Shown here in pieces: positions 11,434 to 16,247 of a stretch of 16,247 bases of DNA. Position 1 is the stretch's first letter. Each line of letters begins with the position of its first letter. A program made the translations under genes and the position numbers. Source of the DNA: CAZFAT01 sp964517075. Its GTDB lineage: Bacteria > Acidobacteriota > Vicinamibacteria > Vicinamibacterales > SCN-69-37. The notes beneath the pieces are model-generated. The model searched no databases and was not told the DNA's origin. It saw only the letters and a program-made list of their open reading frames with translations. The stretch covers positions 1 to 16,247 of the forward strand of contig CAZFAT010000422.1 in assembly GCA_964517075.1 (NCBI GenBank), given 5' to 3'.

Positions 11434-13974
11434 ATGGACAACGATCTCTCATCGAGAATTCCCGTCAACATCGAAGACGAGATGAAGCGCTCGTACATGG
11501 ATTACGCCATGAGCGTCATCATCGGGCGCGCGCTTCCCGACATTCGTGACGGGCTGAAACCCGCCAATCGCCGCGTGCTCTACGCGATGCGGCATATGGG
11601 GCTGGCGTCCAACCGCGCGCGCCGCAAGTGCGCGGCCATCGTCGGCGAGGTGCTCGGCAAGTTCCACCCGCACGGCGACGCACCGGCCTACGACACGCTG
11701 GTGCGCCTGGCGCAGGACTTCAACATGCGGTATCCCCTGGTCGACGGCCAGGGCAACTTCGGCTCGATCGACGGCGATTCGCCGGCGGCCATGCGCTACA
11801 CCGAGGCGCGCCCCGAGGCGCTGGCCGAGGCGCTCATGGTCGACCTGGACAAGGACACCGTCGACTTCGTCCCCAACTACGACGAGACCACCGAGGAGCC
11901 GTCGGTTCTGCCGGCGCCGTTTCCGAATCTTCTTGTCAACGGGTCGACGGGCATCGCCGTCGGCATGGCGACGAACATCCCGCCGCACAACATGCGGGAG
12001 ATCATCGACGGCGTGATCGCGATGATCGAGCGACGAACGGCGCCGCGCGAGGAACGCTTCCGCGTGCTTCTGCAAACGGTGCCGGGGCCCGACTTCCCGA
12101 CGGGCGGCATGATCGTCGGCCGCGAAGGTATCTACCGCGCCTACAAGGACGGGCGGGGCGGCGTCACGGTCCGCGGCAAGGCCACGTTCGAGGAGCACAA
12201 GAACGAGCGCGTTTCCATCGTCATCACCGAGATTCCGTATCAGGTGAACAAGAGCAGCCTGGTGCAGGAGATCGCGGCGCTCGTCAACGACAAGCGGATC
12301 GACGGCATCTCCGACATCCGCGACGAGTCGAGCCGCGAGGGCATGCGGATCGTCATCGAACTCAAACGCGGCGAGCTGCCAGAAGTCGTTCTCAACAACC
12401 TCTACAAGCACACGAAGCTGCAGACCGGGTTCGGCATCACGCTGCTGGCGATTGTCGGCGGGCGGCCGCGCGTGCTCGGGTTGCTCGACATCATCGATCA
12501 CTTCATCGAGTTCCGTCGCGACGTCATCCGGCGCCGGATCGAATTCGAGCTGCGCAAGGCGGAAGCGCGCGCGCACATCCTCGAGGGCCTGACGATCGCG
12601 CTCGATCACCTCGACGCGGTGATCACGTTGATTCGCGCCGCGAAGACGCCGCCCGAGGCGCGCGTCGGCCTCGTGACCGAGTTCAGCCTCTCGGTCATCC
12701 AGGCACAGGCAATCCTGGACATGCAGTTGCAGCGGCTCACCGGCCTCGAGCGCCAGAAGATCGTGGACGAGCTCGCCGAACTGCGGACGCTGATCGCCCG
12801 CCTGCGGGAGATTCTGTCCAGCGACGATCTCATCGTCGGCCTCGTCGTCGACGAGCTCAAACAGATTCGCGACAAGTACGGCGACGACCGCCGCACGGAG
12901 ATCATCGAGGAGAGCGGCGAGTTCCGCGTCGAGGACCTGATTGCCGACGAGGACGTCGTGATCACGGCGACCAATACCGGTTACATCAAGCGCACGGCCC
13001 TGGAGGAGTACCGCAAGCAACGGCGCGGCGGGAAGGGCCTCATTGGCATGCAGACGCGCGAGGAGGACATCGTCCGGCACCTCTTCGTCGCCAACACGCA
13101 CGCTTACATCCTGATTTTTTCGGATCGCGGTAAGTGCTACTGGCTCCGCGTCTACGACGTGCCGGAGGTGAGCCGCAGCAGCCGCGGCAAGTCGATTGCG
13201 AACCTGGTGAACATGGCGGAAGGCGAACGCATCGCCGCGCTCCTCCGCGTGCAGGAGTTCCCGGCGGAGGAGGGGTCGCGGTTCATCGTCATGGGCACGC
13301 GCAAGGGCGTCGTCAAGAAGACGGACCTCACAGCGTTCTCGAATCCCCGCGCGGCAGGCATCATCGCGATTCAGATTGACGACGATGACCGGCTGATCGC
13401 GGTGGCGGACACGGATGGGACCCGCGATCTCGTGATTGGCTCGAAGAACGGCATGGCCATCCGTTTCGCCGAGAGCGACGTGCGGCCCATGGGACGTACG
13501 GCGCGGGGCGTCCGGGGCATGCAGCTTCGCGATGGCGACGAGGTCGTCGCGATGGAGGTGGTCACCGGCGACGGGACGCTCCTCACCGTGTGCGAGCGCG
13601 GCTACGGCAAGCGGACCGAAGTGGCCGAGTACCGCCGCCAGAGCCGCGGCGGCATCGGTCTGAAGAACGTCCAGACCAGTGACCGGAACGGCCTGGTGAT
13701 TGGCCTTGCCTGCGTCACGGCCGATCACGAACTGCTCCTCGTGACGGAGCAGGGCCAGATTATCCGCATGAAGGCCGGCGACCTGCGCCCGATTGGCCGC
13801 GACACGCAGGGCGTGCGGCTGATGGATCTCGCGGAAGGGGACCGGCTGGTGTCGATTGCCACCCTGTCCGATCCGGCCGGGGCGGCCGGCGAGGACCTCG
13901 GCGGCGACGCCGACGGGAACGGGACCGATGAGGGTGAGCCCGGCGAGACTGAGCCGACCGGAGAGGGAGAGTAA
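11434..13974 (+). CDS. gyrA: DNA gyrase subunit A
   Basis: GyrA cuts and rejoins the DNA gate segment. The 846 residues begin with the 5Y-CAP core. Numbering matches E. coli exactly through this part: Lys42 in DGLKP, HPHGDAPAYD at 78-87, and catalytic Tyr122 in AAMRYTEAR. Position 83 is Ala rather than Ser. The C-terminal domain is a six-bladed wrapping domain with repeats such as TNTGYIKRT, TRKGVVKKTDL, SKNGMAIRF and TEQGQIIRM. The GyrA-box QRRGGKG at 529-535 identifies gyrase rather than topoisomerase IV. A 33-residue Gly/Glu/Asp-rich acidic tail (about 814-846) ends the protein. ATG at 11434 lies 42 nt after gyrB with no clear Shine-Dalgarno. The two subunits are probably co-transcribed. 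Confidence 0.98.
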   Translation: MDNDLSSRIPVNIEDEMKRSYMDYAMSVIIGRALPDIRDGLKPANRRVLYAMRHMGLASNRARRKCAAIVGEVLGKFHPHGDAPAYDTLVRLAQDFNMRYPLVDGQGNFGSIDGDSPAAMRYTEARPEALAEALMVDLDKDTVDFVPNYDETTEEPSVLPAPFPNLLVNGSTGIAVGMATNIPPHNMREIIDGVIAMIERRTAPREERFRVLLQTVPGPDFPTGGMIVGREGIYRAYKDGRGGVTVRGKATFEEHKNERVSIVITEIPYQVNKSSLVQEIAALVNDKRIDGISDIRDESSREGMRIVIELKRGELPEVVLNNLYKHTKLQTGFGITLLAIVGGRPRVLGLLDIIDHFIEFRRDVIRRRIEFELRKAEARAHILEGLTIALDHLDAVITLIRAAKTPPEARVGLVTEFSLSVIQAQAILDMQLQRLTGLERQKIVDELAELRTLIARLREILSSDDLIVGLVVDELKQIRDKYGDDRRTEIIEESGEFRVEDLIADEDVVITATNTGYIKRTALEEYRKQRRGGKGLIGMQTREEDIVRHLFVANTHAYILIFSDRGKCYWLRVYDVPEVSRSSRGKSIANLVNMAEGERIAALLRVQEFPAEEGSRFIVMGTRKGVVKKTDLTAFSNPRAAGIIAIQIDDDDRLIAVADTDGTRDLVIGSKNGMAIRFAESDVRPMGRTARGVRGMQLRDGDEVVAMEVVTGDGTLLTVCERGYGKRTEVAEYRRQSRGGIGLKNVQTSDRNGLVIGLACVTADHELLLVTEQGQIIRMKAGDLRPIGRDTQGVRLMDLAEGDRLVSIATLSDPAGAAGEDLGGDADGNGTDEGEPGETEPTGEGE

Positions 13975-14011
13975 GAGACGCGGATGATCCGAACCTGATG
14001 GAGGGGCGGAC

Positions 14012-16247
14012 CTACGCCGGCTCGAGACCGGCGAAACGCGCGAGCAGTTTCTTGGTGCCCGCCGCCGCGAAGCGCACCGTCAGCTTGTAGTCGTCGTCGT
14101 GTTCCTCGACGGCCATGACCATGCCCACGCCGAACAGCCGATGGCGCACGCGCATCCCGGCCCGCACCGTCATCACCGACTGGTCCTCCAACTCGTAGGC
14201 GAAGGTCGTCCCGGCCTCCTCGCGCACGCGATCCGGACGGCGCCGCGCATACGGGTTGCGCAACTCGAAACGCCGCGGCTGCCAGCGCGGCGCCGCCGGC
14301 TCGAGCCGCTCCACGAGGTCCGGTGGAATCTCGTCCAGGAACCGCGACGGCTCCGTCGGCTGGTAGTCGCCGAAGACGCGCCGGCGTGAGGCGCCCGTGA
14401 GAATCAGCCGCTCCCGCGCGCGGGTGAGACAGACGTAGCAGAGCCGGCGTTCCTCCTCGATCTCGCCCGCGTCCTCGGTCGATCGGGAATGCGGGAACAG
14501 GCCCTCCTCCATGCCCGCGACGATCACGGTCGGGAACTCGAGGCCCTTGGCGGCATGCATGGACATCAGCCACACGCGCGCTTCGGCGGCGCCTTCCGCT
14601 TCGTCGGCCTCTGAGAGGAGCGACAGCCGATCGACGAATCCGCCGAGCGCCGCGTCAGGATCGCGGCTCTCGTATTCGCGCGCGGCCGAGACGAGCTCCA
14701 TCAGGTTCTCGATGCGCGCTTCGGCTTCTTCGCTCCGCTCGTCGCGCAGGGTGCGGAGGTAGCCGGAACGTTCCAGGACCAGCGTGACCGCCGTGGAGAC
14801 GCTGGCGGTGGCGGTGTCCGTCGTGAGGCCCTGGATGAGATCCCGGAACGCGCCGAGCACCGCGAGCTGTCGCGGCGTCAGCCGCCGGCCGCGGGCCGCG
14901 GTGGCGAGTCGCGACCACAGCGACCGCCGGACGGGGCCGGCCTCGGAGCCGGCCGCGAGTAGGGGCGTCCGGTTGTCATCGCCGTCGCCGGGTTCGATGG
15001 CCTCGAGCGCGTCGAGCACGACCCGCCCGATGCCCCGCGCCGGCACGTTCACCACGCGACGGAAGCTGACGTCGTCGTGCGGGTTGAGGAGCAGGCGCAG
15101 GTAGGCGAGGGTGTCCTTGATCTCGCGCCGCTCGTAGAACCGGACGCCGCCGATGATGCGGTAGGCGACGCCCTCCCGCATGAGCGCGTCTTCAATCGCG
15201 CGCGACTGCGCGTTCGTGCGGTAGAGCACCGCCAGCGTGCCGCGGTCGCTCGCGCGATGGGCGTCGCGGATCGCGCGGGTGATGAAGTCGGCCTCCTCGA
15301 TCTCGTCGCCCGCGCGGAAGTACTGGATCTTGTCGCCGCCCGCCTGGCTCGTCCACAGCCGCTTGTCCTTTCGGTTGCGGTTGCGACGGATCACCGCCGT
15401 GGCGGCGTCGAGAATGACCTGCGTCGAGCGGTAGTTCTGTTCGAGCTTGACGGTCCGCGCGTTGGGGAAGTCGTGCTCGAAGTCGAGAATGTTGCGGAGG
15501 TCGGCGCCGCGCCACCGGTAGATGGACTGATCCGGGTCGCCCACGACGCACAGGTTTCGATGGACCTCGGCCAGCCGGCGAATCAGCAGGTACTGCGGGC
15601 GGTTCGTGTCCTGATACTCGTCGACGAGGATGAATCGGAATCGATTCGCGTACGTGGTCCGGACCCGTTCGCTGTTCTCCACCAGCTCCAGCGTTCGCAG
15701 GAGCAGGTCGTCGAAGTCCAGGGCCTGCGCGTCCAACAGCGAGCGCCGGTAGATCTCGAAGATGCGCGCGACCTGCTGGTCGCGCAGGCCGGCGCCGCTG
15801 GCTTTCAACGCGTCGGGCCCTTCCATCCGGTTCTTCGCCTGGCTGATTCGCCCGAGCGCGGCGCGCGCGGGAATCATCTTGTCGTCCACATCCAGCGTCT
15901 TCATCGCCTGCTTGACGACGGCGATCTGATCCGAGGAATCGTAGATGACGAAGTCGCGCGAGAGCCCGATCGCGGGCGCCTCGCGGCGCAGCAGTCGGGC
16001 GCACAGCGCGTGGAACGTGGACAGCCAGATGTCGCGGCAGTCGCCGCCGACGAGGTGCTCCACGCGCTGGCGCATCTCCTCGGCCGCCTTGTTCGTGAAG
16101 GTGACGGCGAGAATCTCGCCGGGCGCGGCCAGCTTCTGCTCGAGCAGGTGCGCGATTCTGGCCGTGATGACACGGGTCTTGCCCGACCCGGCGCCGGCCA
16201 GGATGAGCAGCGGGCCGTCGACGTGTTCGACAGCCTCACGCTGCGCG
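14012..16247 (-). CDS. pcrA: ATP-dependent DNA helicase PcrA/UvrD (partial, N-terminus beyond window)
   Basis: A superfamily 1A 3'-5' helicase acting in nucleotide excision and mismatch repair, and in clearing RecA or stalled polymerases from DNA. The visible 744 residues lack only about ten at the N-terminus. Motifs in order (numbered from the first visible codon) are Q-motif AQREAV (1-6), Walker A AGAGSGKT (17-24), TFTNKAAEEM, II DEYQDT (209-214), III GDPDQSIYRWRG (236-247), IV LEQNYRST (268-275), V MHAAKGLEFPTVIVAG (near 564-577) and VI RRLCYVCLTRARERL (near 600-614). The C-terminus (about 692-744) is the Tudor-like RNA polymerase-binding domain with VRHRLFGVGMVMAVE and KKLLARFAGLEPA, favouring PcrA/UvrD over Rep. 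It converges on gyrA with a 37-bp gap. Confidence 0.96.
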   Translation of the reverse strand, partial: AQREAVEHVDGPLLILAGAGSGKTRVITARIAHLLEQKLAAPGEILAVTFTNKAAEEMRQRVEHLVGGDCRDIWLSTFHALCARLLRREAPAIGLSRDFVIYDSSDQIAVVKQAMKTLDVDDKMIPARAALGRISQAKNRMEGPDALKASGAGLRDQQVARIFEIYRRSLLDAQALDFDDLLLRTLELVENSERVRTTYANRFRFILVDEYQDTNRPQYLLIRRLAEVHRNLCVVGDPDQSIYRWRGADLRNILDFEHDFPNARTVKLEQNYRSTQVILDAATAVIRRNRNRKDKRLWTSQAGGDKIQYFRAGDEIEEADFITRAIRDAHRASDRGTLAVLYRTNAQSRAIEDALMREGVAYRIIGGVRFYERREIKDTLAYLRLLLNPHDDVSFRRVVNVPARGIGRVVLDALEAIEPGDGDDNRTPLLAAGSEAGPVRRSLWSRLATAARGRRLTPRQLAVLGAFRDLIQGLTTDTATASVSTAVTLVLERSGYLRTLRDERSEEAEARIENLMELVSAAREYESRDPDAALGGFVDRLSLLSEADEAEGAAEARVWLMSMHAAKGLEFPTVIVAGMEEGLFPHSRSTEDAGEIEEERRLCYVCLTRARERLILTGASRRRVFGDYQPTEPSRFLDEIPPDLVERLEPAAPRWQPRRFELRNPYARRRPDRVREEAGTTFAYELEDQSVMTVRAGMRVRHRLFGVGMVMAVEEHDDDYKLTVRFAAAGTKKLLARFAGLEPA
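14015..14033. other. weak inverted repeat at the gyrA-pcrA convergence
   Basis: CGCCGG (14015-14020) and CCGGCG (14028-14033) form a 6-bp GC stem around a 7-nt loop, immediately inside the pcrA stop codon and 41 bp beyond the gyrA stop. No T-run follows on either strand, so it is not a standard intrinsic terminator. It might slow polymerase from both sides, but codon composition alone (GAG CCG GCG) could also explain it. Confidence 0.2.

Noticed and set aside
11449..13728. A 759-codon open frame on the minus strand opposite gyrA
   Set aside because: Typical antisense shadow of a high-GC gene; composition is His/Asp/Arg/Ala-rich with no recognisable domain, while the plus strand encodes an intact GyrA.
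1..16247. CRISPR arrays, insertion sequences, tRNA/rRNA genes, phage or defence genes
   Set aside because: No repeat-spacer periodicity, transposase, terminal repeats or RNA gene signatures were seen; the window is filled by core housekeeping genes.

Overview
This window is the chromosomal replication-origin neighbourhood of a high-GC (by eye roughly two thirds G+C), Gram-negative-type bacterium. YidC carries the large periplasmic domain typical of two-membrane bacteria, khpB sits between yidC and mnmE, and GyrB has the long insert known from proteobacterial-type gyrases. Gene order and protein character would fit Acidobacteriota (for example Vicinamibacteria), but that placement is inference from general resemblance and was not tested.

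Layout. From 5625 leftward on the minus strand runs one tight operon: rpmH (L34), rnpA (RNase P protein), yidD, yidC, khpB/jag, mnmE, and mnmG (cut off by the left window edge). From 6016 rightward on the plus strand are dnaA, dnaN, gyrB and gyrA. recF, often found between dnaN and gyrB, is absent. A PcrA/UvrD helicase gene on the minus strand converges on gyrA and runs off the right edge, missing only its first few residues.

Two gene-free stretches exceed 300 bases. The rpmH-dnaA gap (5626-6015) holds divergent sigma70-like promoters and a compact cluster of DnaA boxes arranged as nested palindromes. The dnaA-dnaN gap (7363-7673) holds a second DnaA-box cluster with the same orientation order (+ - - +), an AT-rich pyrimidine-biased tract that could be the unwinding element, an extended -10 promoter for dnaN, and a strong leader hairpin. 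Together they suggest a bipartite oriC flanking dnaA.

The genes work together as the replication-initiation and topology set (DnaA, clamp, gyrase, PcrA) beside the ribosome/RNase P, membrane-insertase and tRNA wobble-modification set (L34, RnpA, YidD, YidC, KhpB, MnmE, MnmG). I found no novel accessory system, mobile element or CRISPR array. The points worth a second look are the origin architecture, an altered DNA-recognition motif in DnaA, Ala83 in GyrA, a degenerate KH loop in KhpB, a TKID G4 motif in MnmE, a C10 tract inside yidC, and low-complexity segments in the gyrase subunits.
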